Below, in pieces: positions 1 to 8,654 of a stretch of 64,000 bases of DNA. Every line of letters starts with the position of its first letter. Within the stretch, counting starts at the first letter, position 1. The DNA comes from an uncultured Draconibacterium sp. (GTDB lineage: Bacteria; Bacteroidota; Bacteroidia; Bacteroidales; Prolixibacteraceae). The DNA lies in contig NZ_OY776411.1 of NCBI RefSeq assembly GCF_963675585.1, positions 687,001 through 751,000 on the forward strand, written 5' to 3'. A program made the translations under genes and the position numbers. The notes below the pieces were generated by a model. It made no database searches. It worked only from the letters and a program-made list of their open reading frames with translations, and was not told the DNA's origin.

Positions 1-71
1 GTAACCAGAATTGCAAATACCAAATAATTTGAAGGTGGTGTTTGTTGTTGATTCATTTGTTCGTTCATCAT
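1..71 (-). CDS. CD225/dispanin-like membrane protein, N-terminus only
   Basis: Reading leftwards from an ATG at 71 gives an open frame of 23 codons that leaves the window. It begins MMNEQMNQQQTPPSNYLVFA and then turns hydrophobic (ILVT). A short Gln/Pro-rich cytoplasmic head followed at once by a membrane segment beginning YLVFAIL is what small bacterial CD225/dispanin (interferon-induced transmembrane-like) proteins look like; that family call rests on resemblance of this short piece. A second ATG lies one codon in. A -7 type promoter element sits 34 bases upstream. Function in bacteria is unknown. The rest of the gene lies outside the window. Confidence 0.5.
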   Translation of the reverse strand, partial: MMNEQMNQQQTPPSNYLVFAILV

Positions 72-104
72 TTTTAGATTTATCGATAATTAAAGGTTGA
101 TACA

Positions 105-112
105 CAAATGTA
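105..112 (-). promoter_or_regulatory. -7 promoter element for the CD225-like gene
   Basis: On the minus strand the bases read TACATTTG, a match to the bacteroidetal sigma-ABfr -7 consensus TAnnTTTG. Its distance to the start codon at 71 would give a leader of about 27 bases. No TTG was found at the expected -33 position, so only half of the promoter is supported. Confidence 0.35.
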
Positions 113-254
113 AAGCATGCTATCTTAAAAAAAAATAAATTTTTATCCGAAAAATCGATTAAGTGTTTGAATTACTGTTACAAATTATATTTTTGCTTTG
201 ATCATTTGGATTAAAGGGCAGAGGCACTTTTTTCCATAGATTTTAAGTTTTGGT

Positions 255-290
255 AAAATGCCTCCCTAAAACAAGGGTGGCATTTTTTAT
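255..290. terminator. Hairpin terminator, possibly bidirectional
   Basis: Two 12-base arms (AAAATGCCTCCC and GGGTGGCATTTT) pair with one mismatch around an 8-base loop, with an A run on the left and a T run on the right. It can act in either direction. No gene ends close to it on the plus strand in this window. Confidence 0.55.
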
Positions 291-1066
291 TTCATTTAAA
301 GGTTTCATCCCAACTTTTCTTCTCATACAAACATCAATTTTAATGGATCACCCGTAAAGTCCGGTGGATTTAACTTTTTCAAGCAAATATTTTCGCTACT
401 CTTCTGGCAAGGAAATATAGATTCATCATCGAATATATTGTTTAAAACAGTACGTTCTTTCCTGCCGGAAGCATTCATCCCGATTCAATCGGGACGAATC
501 AGAAAGATCAAGGCTTCTTTTGTGCTTCTCGCATCATCTTTACAAAACCTAACTTCGGACGGGTGATCTTCTCACACATTCGAAGCTTCCCGCTCTCCGT
601 AAGGCTTTGTTTTGATTCAGCACTCGACCAAAAGAGGCCGACTCACGATCGGATGGTATAAAATATTGCATGGTTTGTAGCCCGCAAGTCCGCCTTCAGG
701 AAAATGCGTTAAGAAATTTTGGGAATGCAGCGTTAAGAAAGAAAAGCTGTTTGACACTGACCAGAAGAATGAAGTGTCAGTGGAGTTCTTTTCTTTTAGC
801 GGAGTTCCTAAAATTTTAGCAATTTTCATGTCAGCGGTGGGCTCAGAAATGCCTTCTTCGTGCTGACTTTTTTTGCTGTAGAAAAAAGTTAGTCGCAGCA
901 AAGCGAGAAAAATGGTTTAGGTAGTGAATTGATAATTCGTCCACCAGAATTTCAATGTGATCCATTTTAATCACGTTAACAACACATTAACATCATCAGA
1001 TTAAACTATTAAAAGACAATTTGGTCTTAATATAAGATTAAAAACATATTTAACTGAAAAAAGGAG
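291..1066. other. Gene-poor spacer before the TonB receptor
   Basis: About 775 bases without a gene I can support. It contains a small palindrome CCCGATTCAATCGGG at about 479-493, an inverted repeat TGACACT/AGTGTCA at 752-758 and 773-779, and an inverted repeat GTGAT/ATCAC at about 957-974 close to the receptor. An open frame of 94 codons on the minus strand (617-901) has no start signal, domain or neighbour to support it. The base composition in 470-900 is richer in G+C than other spacers here, which would suit a dispersed non-coding element. Confidence 0.4.
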
Positions 1067-3538
1067 ATGAAAAACATTGTTCTTATAATGTTCGTGCTGA
1101 TAAGTCTGGGTGGATTTGCTAATACTGACGGCGAAATGAAGTCGGTGAATCCCGATGATGATGGTAAAGGTAAAATAACGGGAATTGTAGTTGAACACAC
1201 TACTGAAACTCCCATGGAGTTCGCAAATATAGCAGTCTACAATCTTATGGATTCGTCGTTAATTACCGGCGGAATTACCAATGAGAAAGGTGAATTCGAA
1301 ATTGCAGATGTGCAATTTGGAGAATACTTTCTGGAGGCAAATTTTATAGGATTTAATAAATCAACCGTTACTACAATTACCCTGGATCGTGGAAACCGAA
1401 TTTCAAATGTGGGAGAAATTGAGTTAAGTCCGTCGGCTGTAGCCATAGGCGAAATTGACGTAGTTGCCGACAAAGCAGCTGTTGAGTATAAATTAGATAA
1501 AAAGGTAGTAAATGTAAGCCAGGTAATAAGTGCGATTGGAGGAACCGCAGTTGATGTACTCGAAAACACACCCTCCGTTCAGGTTGACATTGAAGGAAAT
1601 GTGTCGTTAAGAGGATCGGGAAATTTTACGGTACTGATTGATGGCCGACCTAGCGTACTTAGCGGCAGCGATGCACTGCGTCAAATTCCGTCCTCGGCAA
1701 TCGAAAACATCGAAATCATTACAAATCCATCGGCAAAATACGAACCCGACGGAACAGCAGGTATTATAAACCTGGTAATGAAAAAGAATTCAATGAATGG
1801 ATTAAACGGGATTGTGAATGCCAGTATTGGAACAAAAGACAAATACAGCGGCGATTTTATGCTCAATTACCGATTGGAGAAAGTCAATTTATTTTTCGGG
1901 GCCGACTGGCGCGACGAAACAAATTACGGAAAAATGCTTTCGAAACGAGAAACCTATTACAACGATACTACCGAGTATCTGAATATGGAAGGATCGCGAA
2001 ATTTTATTCGTGGCGGATATGCTCTTAAAGGAGGTGCCGACTTGTACCTGAGCGAACATTCAACTTTAACACTTTCGGGTGAAGTTGGTAACTCAAACCG
2101 ATCGAATGAAGGAGGTGGCACAACTGAAAATTTTACCATACCAAGTTCGGAACACATTTATTCAGTGAGCGAAGAAGTATCAGACAGGGAAAATGATTTC
2201 TATACTTTGAACATGAATTTTCAGCACAAATTCAACGACAAAGGACATCGTTTGGAAGCTTCAGCATTTTTCTCCGACGAAACCGGCACCGACAATGAGC
2301 TGGAGGGTGAGATTCTTGCTGATGCAGATTTTACACCCGGGAATGAGTACTTATCCAGGGTTTCAACATTGGAAACGGAAGACGAACAAGACTTTCGTTT
2401 TAAGCTGGACTATACAAATCCGTTTAGCAAAGACGGGCAATTTGAGGCTGGTCTTCAAAGCCGTATGGAACGGGAGGATGAATATCTCGACTTCCGCGAT
2501 TACGATCAGGAGAGTGGTTCGTGGATCATCAATGATGAGTACTCCAGCGGAACAAATTTTAAACGCGATATACATGCGGCTTATACAACCTTCAGTAATA
2601 AAGTTGGAAAACTGGAATACATGGGAGGTTTGCGGGGTGAATTAACTTTGCGCGAAATTAAAAATACAAAAGCCGATGCGCCCTCATCGTTAAACCGATT
2701 TGATTTGTTTCCAACAGCGCATTTATCGTATCCTTTGGGAGAGAAAGCTGATATAACATCGAGTTACAGCCGAAGAATTAACCGTCCCAACGGTCGTGAT
2801 TTAGATCCAACACCAAATTATTACAACCGCTACGCGATTAGATTTGGTAATCCCGATTTAAAACCGGAATACACCAATTCGTATGAAATAGGTATGTTAA
2901 AACGTTTGGGTGAAGGCCGTTCGTTTATTTCTGCTGATTTATTTAGGAGAGTAACCAACAATAAAATAGATCAAACTACCGTAAAGGGGGAGGATGGAAT
3001 ATTCTATTATTACACCGATAATTTTGATAAAGATTATGCTACAGGTGTGGAATTTACTGCAAACCTGGCATACAAAAAATGGTTGATTTTAAATGCCAGT
3101 GCCAACGTATTTAATTACCGTATTACAGGTGAAATTGATGGAGAATCAATTGACAGGGAGAGCACCAACTGGGGCGGCAGAATGAATACAACATTTAAAC
3201 TGGCAGAAAATTCCCGTTTCCAGGTAACTGCCTTTTTCAGAGGCCCATCGGTATCGGTTCAGGGAGAATCAAAAGCCATGTTTTTCTCCAACCTGTCGTA
3301 TCGTCACGAATTTATGGACAAAAAATTATCGGCCACCCTTAGCGTTCGAGATCCGTTGGGAACTGCACGATTCCAGCGCGAATCATACGACACAACTTTT
3401 TACAACAGCTTTCGCTGGGAACGCGAACCTCGCGTAGTTATGCTAACTCTTAGTTATAAAATAAACAATTTTAAAGAAGACAGACGTAACAGCGGAAACA
3501 ACGGCGGAGGAATGAATATGGATGGAGGAGAGTTCTAA
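1067..3538 (+). CDS. TonB-dependent receptor, outer membrane beta-barrel family
   Basis: Predicted outer-membrane TonB-dependent transporter of 823 residues. It has a signal peptide (residues 1-19), a carboxypeptidase-regulatory-like beta-sandwich (about 35-120), a plug domain (about 145-245, with LIDGRPS and a central IENIEIITNPSAKYEPDG stretch), and a long beta-barrel of the PF14905 type (about 250-823). Family members of this kind are not paired with SusD, and none is present here. The substrate cannot be told from sequence. The purine-rich AAGGAG directly abuts the ATG, too close to act as a ribosome-binding site for that codon; the alternative start at 1088 would shorten the signal peptide, so 1067 is kept. 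A strong hairpin terminator follows, so it is a single-gene unit. Confidence 0.9.
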   Translation: MKNIVLIMFVLISLGGFANTDGEMKSVNPDDDGKGKITGIVVEHTTETPMEFANIAVYNLMDSSLITGGITNEKGEFEIADVQFGEYFLEANFIGFNKSTVTTITLDRGNRISNVGEIELSPSAVAIGEIDVVADKAAVEYKLDKKVVNVSQVISAIGGTAVDVLENTPSVQVDIEGNVSLRGSGNFTVLIDGRPSVLSGSDALRQIPSSAIENIEIITNPSAKYEPDGTAGIINLVMKKNSMNGLNGIVNASIGTKDKYSGDFMLNYRLEKVNLFFGADWRDETNYGKMLSKRETYYNDTTEYLNMEGSRNFIRGGYALKGGADLYLSEHSTLTLSGEVGNSNRSNEGGGTTENFTIPSSEHIYSVSEEVSDRENDFYTLNMNFQHKFNDKGHRLEASAFFSDETGTDNELEGEILADADFTPGNEYLSRVSTLETEDEQDFRFKLDYTNPFSKDGQFEAGLQSRMEREDEYLDFRDYDQESGSWIINDEYSSGTNFKRDIHAAYTTFSNKVGKLEYMGGLRGELTLREIKNTKADAPSSLNRFDLFPTAHLSYPLGEKADITSSYSRRINRPNGRDLDPTPNYYNRYAIRFGNPDLKPEYTNSYEIGMLKRLGEGRSFISADLFRRVTNNKIDQTTVKGEDGIFYYYTDNFDKDYATGVEFTANLAYKKWLILNASANVFNYRITGEIDGESIDRESTNWGGRMNTTFKLAENSRFQVTAFFRGPSVSVQGESKAMFFSNLSYRHEFMDKKLSATLSVRDPLGTARFQRESYDTTFYNSFRWEREPRVVMLTLSYKINNFKEDRRNSGNNGGGMNMDGGEF

Positions 3539-3570
3539 CAGTTGAATTATATACGCACTGACAAATTAGA

Positions 3571-3606
3571 GATGCCACCGATTACTTTTCGGTGGCATTT
3601 TATTTT
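3571..3606 (+). terminator. Rho-independent terminator after the TonB receptor
   Basis: Perfect 10-base arms ATGCCACCGA and TCGGTGGCAT around a 7-base loop, followed by a T-rich run. It lies 33 bases past the receptor stop codon. Confidence 0.85.
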
Positions 3607-3741
3607 TAAGCAAGTACTTTTTACACCTAAAATACCGCTAACAGTTCTAAAACCACAAAAAATACCCTCAACACAAAATTAATTTATTGCATTGTTTTAC
3701 TGATACTTAAACAAACGCAAGACGTATATAAACTATTTTTT

Positions 3742-3795
3742 CAGTTTATTAACTGATTTTTCAGTTGCAAAACTGAAAAATCAGTTGTATGTTTG
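3742..3795 (+). promoter_or_regulatory. Promoter and operator array of the BlaI-type repressor
   Basis: Five alternating half-sites occur: CAGTT 3742-3746, AACTG 3751-3755, CAGTT 3762-3766, AACTG 3771-3775, CAGTT 3782-3786. The last four form a perfect 16-base inverted repeat with a GCAA loop, and each arm is itself a dyad. A bacteroidetal promoter overlaps them: TTG at 3765-3767, a 20-base spacer, and TATGTTTG at 3788-3795 (TAnnTTTG consensus). BlaI/MecI repressors bind dyads on their own promoters, so these are the best operator candidates for the downstream gene. The dyads cover the -33 element and the spacer, the expected geometry for autorepression. Confidence 0.65.
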
Positions 3796-3812
3796 TTTCG
3801 TCATTGAATTAT

Positions 3813-3874
3813 CGTCATCCTGAACTCGTTTCAGGATCTCTTTAAACAGATGCTGAAATAAATTCAGCATGACG
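3813..3874. repeat. Two-hairpin intergenic repeat (REP/MITE-like)
   Basis: The element is bounded by CGTCAT and ATGACG inverted ends. It contains two hairpins: TCCTGA/TCAGGA (3818-3836) and ATGCTGAA/TTCAGCAT with loop ATAAA (3850-3870). A related element occurs at 57131-57212. It lies between the predicted repressor promoter and the repressor start codon, so it would be transcribed as part of the 5' leader. An upstream in-frame ATG at 3869 falls inside this element and is therefore not used as the gene start. Confidence 0.6.
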
Positions 3875-3892
3875 TTAAAAAAAGTATTGTAT

Positions 3893-4252
3893 ATGAAAAA
3901 ACTCACGCGAAAAGAAGAGGAACTGATGAAGATTCTCTGGAAAATGGAAAAAGCATTTGTAAAAGATATTGTTGAACAATATCCCGAGCCCTTACCACAC
4001 TACAATACCATTTCGTCGCTGGTACGTTTGTTGCAAGACAAAGGAATTATTGGATTTAAACAATATGGAAACACCTACCAGTATTTTCCTCTTATTTCGA
4101 AAGACGAATACCGCCGCTCGTTTATGAGCGAAGTTGTAAGCGACTATTTTGACAATTCGATTAAAAGCGCAGTGGCCTTTTTTGTAAAAGAAAAAGGATT
4201 ATCAGAGGAGGAACTTGACGAGTTGGTGAAATTAATTAAAGACCAAAAGTAA
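3893..4252 (+). CDS. BlaI/MecI/CopY-family transcriptional repressor
   Basis: A 119-residue winged-helix protein beginning MKKLTRKEEELMKILWKM, the usual start of this family. The N-terminal half carries the helix-turn-helix (ILWKMEKAFVKDIVEQY...HYNTISSLVRLLQDKGII) and the C-terminal helices (about 75-119) would dimerise. BlaI proteins repress their own operon and are cut or released when the partner M56 membrane peptidase is activated. The stop codon overlaps the ATG of that peptidase (TAATG), which shows tight coupling. An ATG eight codons upstream lies within the repeat and was rejected. No beta-lactamase is present, so the pair probably controls something other than antibiotic resistance. 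Confidence 0.9.
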   Translation: MKKLTRKEEELMKILWKMEKAFVKDIVEQYPEPLPHYNTISSLVRLLQDKGIIGFKQYGNTYQYFPLISKDEYRRSFMSEVVSDYFDNSIKSAVAFFVKEKGLSEEELDELVKLIKDQK

Positions 4253-6939
4253 TGGAAACGTTTTTACTTTACATTGGAAAAGCAGCCTTGGCAGCCGGTG
4301 CATTTTATGTGGTTTATCTGGCACTTTTTCAACATCAGAAACATTTTGTGTTTAACCGTATTTATTTGCCGGTTTCGCTTGCTGTAAGTTTTATTATTCC
4401 ACTTATCACGTTTACAAGCACAAATTACATAACTGCTAATCAATCCATTGGCACAAACAGTTTTGCATTTCTGCCCGAAGCCATTGAAAATACGCAAACC
4501 GAATTTACCTACCAGTGGTACCACTATTTGTTTGGCATTTACATTGTCGGAACAATTGGCTTTTTATTTCACTTGCTAATGGGCCACATAAAGGCTTTTG
4601 CAATCATCCGCTTTAGCCGACTCCAGGAAATATTTGGCGCACAGGTTAACCTTACTCTAAAAGATGTTCACCCCTTTTCGTTCTTTAATAAAATTGTGCT
4701 TTCCGAAAAAACACTTGACAATCCAAATCTCGAAATGATTGTTAACCACGAAATGATTCATGTAAAAGAAAAACACACCCACGATATACTTTTTGCCGAA
4801 CTACTTTTTCTTCTGCAGTGGTTTAATCCCTTTGCCTGGTTAATTAAAGATGCCATTCGAAACAATTTAGAATATAAAACCGATCACCAAATAACTAAAA
4901 ACAATAATGCCGAAGCTTATCAACTAGCCATGGTAGGTTTAGTGCATAAAAAAGGTGTGGCTCCCTTTTTAACTGCGCTGAACGGCTCACAATTAAAAAA
5001 TCGCATTATTATGATGAAAAAGAAAACAGAAAACAAGTATGCTTTATTAAAGCAATTGTTTGTACTTCCGCTACTTGCCCTTTTGGTAATGAGCTTGTCG
5101 AACAAAGAAGTAAACACCAAAATAATAAATAATACCGACCAGTTAAAGGTGGTTGTGGATGGTGTTGAACTTCCTTCAAATCATCCGGGATTGACAACAC
5201 TCGATTTCTCGAAAGGATTTAACGGCGGCGACCTTGTTAAAGCTTTGGGAATTGAAGACAAGGTAGTGTCGAATACATTATCATTTGATAAAAATCCGCA
5301 GGAAGATGGAATTTACTACATCCGCACAAAAGATTATGTGCCGGGAACTAATCCTGAATTTGAAACCATTACAGAAGTAACACCAAGCACAGAAGTAATT
5401 GTAAAAGGAAAGGTTACCAATGAAAAAGGCACACCCATTCCGGCCGCTGCAGTGATAGTTGAAGGAACCAACATGGGAACAATTTCAGACATGTCGGGGA
5501 ATTACGAAATTAAAACCGACGAAAACAGCACACTGGTATTTTCGATGATTGGTTATGCTAAAAAAGAAGTTCCTGTTAAAAACAAAACCGAGATAAACGT
5601 TGAACTGTCAAAGGATGTCTCGTTAGATGATGGGAAAAGTATGATATATGTTCCGGCAAAAGGTGAGAGTGATGAAGTTCCATCTGTGCAACGCAAAATA
5701 AATTTCGATACCGGAGAGATAGTAGAAGTTTCTTCAACAAAAGGATATAAGCACTATGTGACAGGAAAAATTACGGATAAAGATGGAAATTCAATTCCCG
5801 ATGTTTCAGTCTTTATCCTAAACAAATCAATAGGAACAGTTACTGATGCAAACGGTGATTATAAACTTGGGCTCAACAATCCCGACGTTACACTTGCCAC
5901 GTGGGTGAAAGGTTTCAAAGATCAAGAGATTAAAGTAGATGGTAAAGAAGTGGTTAATTTTAAGCTTGCGAGAGACGAAGAAATAAATGTAATTGGTTAC
6001 GGCAAACAAAAAGATGCACCAACAGTTGATAAACTGGCTTTAAAACTGAATGGAGACGAGGCGAATCCCCCTTTGTACGTAGTGGATGGAAAAATAAGCA
6101 AATCAATAGAATATCTTGCTCCCGATGCAATCGAATCAATTTCGGTACTAAAAGATGAAAGTGCCACCAGTTTGTATGGTGAAAAAGGGAAAAACGGTGT
6201 AATAGTTATAACCACCAAAGAAGCTGCAAAAGAGAAAATGCGTAATGCCATTGTAATTCTTGATGGCAAAAAATACGAAGGTGACGTTAGCGACATCGAT
6301 CCTGAGACTATTGAAAAAATGGAAGTGCTGAAAAACGAATCAGCCACCAAATTGTATGGACCAGAAGCTAAAGATGGTGCCATAATCATTACTTCAAAAA
6401 ACAAATTAAATTTTGGGGACAAATCGCCACTAATATTTATTGACGGTGTAAAATCGACAAAAGATATGAATGATATCGACCCTGATCAGATTCAATCAAT
6501 CAATGTTATAAAAGACGCATCAGCCATTGAAACGTACGGCAACGAAGGGAAAAATGGAGTGATATTAATTTCTACAAAAACTGAAAAAATTACTTCATCG
6601 CTCGAGATGCGAAAATTTATTGCCCAAAGAATAAAGTACCCGAAAGAAGCACAGCAAGCAAACAAAGGAGGAATTGCAAAACTTTTTGTAAAAGTTAATT
6701 CCGATGGAATTGTATATTCGGTTTCAGACAAAAAAGTAAAAGATGCAGTTTCAATAGAAGAGGTTGTGGTTGTTGGATACGCTCCAAAGCCTGAAGAAAT
6801 TGTATCGGGCAAAACTGAAGATTTCACCGCGGCATTTAACAACCAGGTAAAAGCGGTCATCAATCAATTTCCCAAATTACAAATTTCAGAATACAAAGGA
6901 AAAACGCTTGAGTTTACAGTAAAATTTATGTTGCAGTAA
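4252..6939 (+). CDS. M56 (BlaR1-like) peptidase fused to TonB-plug-like repeats
   Basis: Membrane sensor peptidase of 895 residues. Hydrophobic segments lie near residues 5-25, 36-56, 91-110 and 262-282. The zinc motif HEMIH is at 166-170, followed by the family's NPFAWLIKDAIRNNLEYKTD block. After the last membrane span, the outer part holds two carboxypeptidase-regulatory-like domains (about 382-455 and 500-575). Next come three copies of a short SusC-plug-like unit (about 606-660, 666-715, 726-775), each with a VDG/LDG/IDG, an 'I..I.VLKD.SA..LYG..GKNGVI.I.TK' core. A TonB C-terminal-like region (about 783-825) and a second VVVVGY motif follow. M56 proteins sense an envelope signal and relieve BlaI-type repression; the plug repeats suggest contact with the outer membrane or TonB machinery (inference). 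Confidence 0.88.
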   Translation: METFLLYIGKAALAAGAFYVVYLALFQHQKHFVFNRIYLPVSLAVSFIIPLITFTSTNYITANQSIGTNSFAFLPEAIENTQTEFTYQWYHYLFGIYIVGTIGFLFHLLMGHIKAFAIIRFSRLQEIFGAQVNLTLKDVHPFSFFNKIVLSEKTLDNPNLEMIVNHEMIHVKEKHTHDILFAELLFLLQWFNPFAWLIKDAIRNNLEYKTDHQITKNNNAEAYQLAMVGLVHKKGVAPFLTALNGSQLKNRIIMMKKKTENKYALLKQLFVLPLLALLVMSLSNKEVNTKIINNTDQLKVVVDGVELPSNHPGLTTLDFSKGFNGGDLVKALGIEDKVVSNTLSFDKNPQEDGIYYIRTKDYVPGTNPEFETITEVTPSTEVIVKGKVTNEKGTPIPAAAVIVEGTNMGTISDMSGNYEIKTDENSTLVFSMIGYAKKEVPVKNKTEINVELSKDVSLDDGKSMIYVPAKGESDEVPSVQRKINFDTGEIVEVSSTKGYKHYVTGKITDKDGNSIPDVSVFILNKSIGTVTDANGDYKLGLNNPDVTLATWVKGFKDQEIKVDGKEVVNFKLARDEEINVIGYGKQKDAPTVDKLALKLNGDEANPPLYVVDGKISKSIEYLAPDAIESISVLKDESATSLYGEKGKNGVIVITTKEAAKEKMRNAIVILDGKKYEGDVSDIDPETIEKMEVLKNESATKLYGPEAKDGAIIITSKNKLNFGDKSPLIFIDGVKSTKDMNDIDPDQIQSINVIKDASAIETYGNEGKNGVILISTKTEKITSSLEMRKFIAQRIKYPKEAQQANKGGIAKLFVKVNSDGIVYSVSDKKVKDAVSIEEVVVVGYAPKPEEIVSGKTEDFTAAFNNQVKAVINQFPKLQISEYKGKTLEFTVKFMLQ

Positions 6940-6958
6940 ACACATTGTACATCGATTT

Positions 6959-7001
6959 AAAATCGCCGGAAGTGCTGACAGAAAGCATTTCCGGAGATTT
7001 T
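6959..7001 (+). terminator. Terminator after the BlaI-M56 operon
   Basis: A stem of about 17 bases with two mismatches (AAATCGCCGGAAGTGCT against AGCATTTCCGGAGATTTT) around a 7-base loop, ending in a T run, 20 bases past the stop codon. Confidence 0.75.
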
Positions 7002-7052
7002 ATCATTTTACCCAAAACCTTCGAAAGCCTCCCCATCCTTTCATCCCCAATC

Positions 7053-7230
7053 CCCGAAACTTGCGGGAATGTTCCCGAAACATGCTACTCCATTTAATAA
7101 TCATTATTACTTAAGCCCGAAGCTTTCGGGAACGTGTCAGAATCATTCTCCCCCAGGTAAGAACACCCCTGGAACGGTCCCGAAGGATTCCAACCTATGG
7201 AATTGTCTTGCCCCCCTAATCCCGAAGCTT
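7053..7230. repeat. Spacer with repeated CCCGAAGCTTTCGGG-like palindromes
   Basis: The 539-base spacer between the M56 gene and the alcohol dehydrogenase holds no supported gene. It carries several copies of a short motif: CCCGAAACTTGCGGG near 7053-7067, CCCGAAACATGC near 7074, a perfect CCCGAA/TTCGGG hairpin at 7116-7130, CCCGAAGGATTCC near 7177, and CCCGAAGCTTTC near 7217. The copies vary, which suits decayed small palindromic repeats. The remaining bases to 7478 show nothing I can interpret. Confidence 0.45.
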
Positions 7231-7478
7231 TCAGCTCAATGGTAGAATGCCTGTGATGGTGCAAATAACACTGACATAGTTTCATCCAATAAATTCATCT
7301 TTTGAACAAAATCGTTTAGGCAGTCCTTATTCATTTCTATTTTTCGACGAATACAATATTTTAAAGAATTTTGCTAAATTGTACCCACAATGCTTGCTAT
7401 ATGTTATTGAGGTGTCTGCCATATAGGATGAAGTATTACCCTCCTTTTTAGTTTGCTAAACCTTAGAATCATTTTATC

Positions 7479-8651
7479 ATGGACCATTTAACGGATAACT
7501 TTCTTCAATTACGCAAATTTGTTACTCCGGAACACGTATTTGGCCCGGGAGCCAGGTTTCAGGCAGTACAATACTGCAAAATGCTTGGCGTAAAAAAACT
7601 CTTCTTTGTAAGCGATGTAAACCTGAAAAACATGCAGTGGGTAAAAGAAATTGAATTACTCCTGCAAAAAGAAAGTATTGAATACATCATGTACTCATCG
7701 GTATCGCCTAATCCACGCGATTTTGAGGTAATGAACGGTGCAAACCTGTACACGGAAAAACAGTGCAATATGATACTTGCCATTGGTGGCGGTAGTGTAA
7801 TCGACTGCGCCAAAGGGATAGGAATTGTTTGCACCAATAAAAAACGGATCACTGCATACGAAGGGGTAGATAAAATTAAACTTCCCATGCCTCCGCTGAT
7901 TAGTATTCCAACCACTGCCGGATCTTCTGCTGATGTTTCGCAATTTGCCATTATAAATAAAATTAAGGACCGCTATAAAATGGCAATTATTAGCAAAGCA
8001 CTCATTTCCGATGTAGCATTAATCGATCCGGTTATCCTCACAAGTATGGATCCGTTGCTGACTGCCTGTACCGGAGTGGACGCATTAAGCCACGCTTTTG
8101 AAGCCTATGTATCGAATGCAAGCTCAACAATTACCAATTTATTTGCTCTTGAAGCAATTCGATTAATTAATACCGAGCTGTTAAACTCAATGAAGGAGCC
8201 GGAAAATATAGAAACAAGGGGAAAAGTAATGCTTGGAAGTTTGTATGCCGGGCTGGCATTTTCGAACGCAAGTCTTGGATGTGTGCATTCCCTGGCGCAT
8301 AGTTTAGGGGGTTATCTTGATTTGCCACATGGCGAGTGCAATGCCATTTTGTTGCCACATGTAGTTAACTACAATTTCAGTGCAGTGACCGAAAAATATA
8401 CAGCAATCGCTCAAGCAATGAATTTGAATACTTCCGGCCTAAGTTCTTCTGAAATAAAAAACAAGCTCATTGAACATCTTTTCAACTTAAACAAAAGTTT
8501 AGGTATTGTTTCAACACTAAAAGACAGAGGAGTAACTTCTGATTTAGTGCCTGTACTGGCCAAAAATGCAATTAATGACCCTTGTAACGCGACCAATCCG
8601 GTACCACCAACTGCCGATGATTTAAAAGTGATCTATTCAGAAGCAATTTAA
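7479..8651 (+). CDS. Iron-containing alcohol dehydrogenase
   Basis: NAD(P)-dependent group III alcohol dehydrogenase of 390 residues, the usual family length. It has the GGGSVIDCAKGI nucleotide-binding motif (near 104-115) and the metal ligands in order: Asp201 and His205 (GVDALSHAFEAYVS), His270 and His284 (CVHSLAHSLGGYLDLPHGE). Such enzymes interconvert alcohols and aldehydes or ketones, or act on lactaldehyde or butanol-type substrates; the substrate here is unknown. Three bases separate its stop from the next start, so it is probably cotranscribed with the PAS histidine kinase. That is an unusual pairing. Confidence 0.93.
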   Translation: MDHLTDNFLQLRKFVTPEHVFGPGARFQAVQYCKMLGVKKLFFVSDVNLKNMQWVKEIELLLQKESIEYIMYSSVSPNPRDFEVMNGANLYTEKQCNMILAIGGGSVIDCAKGIGIVCTNKKRITAYEGVDKIKLPMPPLISIPTTAGSSADVSQFAIINKIKDRYKMAIISKALISDVALIDPVILTSMDPLLTACTGVDALSHAFEAYVSNASSTITNLFALEAIRLINTELLNSMKEPENIETRGKVMLGSLYAGLAFSNASLGCVHSLAHSLGGYLDLPHGECNAILLPHVVNYNFSAVTEKYTAIAQAMNLNTSGLSSSEIKNKLIEHLFNLNKSLGIVSTLKDRGVTSDLVPVLAKNAINDPCNATNPVPPTADDLKVIYSEAI

Positions 8652-8654
8652 GGA

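Noticed and set aside
617-901. Minus-strand open frame of 94 codons
   Set aside because: No signal, domain, promoter or neighbour supports it; more likely a chance frame in a non-coding element.
952-978. CRP-like site before the TonB receptor (TGTGA...TCAC)
   Set aside because: Half-site spacing is ten bases instead of six, so it does not fit CRP.
3869-3892. Upstream ATG of the BlaI-type gene
   Set aside because: It lies inside the two-hairpin repeat; the family start is MKKLTRKEE at 3893.
3869-6939. Idea that the BlaI/M56 pair is a beta-lactam resistance operon
   Set aside because: No beta-lactamase or penicillin-binding protein gene is linked, and the sensor part is not a penicillin-binding domain.
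7222-7242. tRNA D-arm-like string AGCTCAATGGTAGAA
   Set aside because: No acceptor stem, anticodon arm or TTCGA arm at the right distances, so it is not a tRNA gene.
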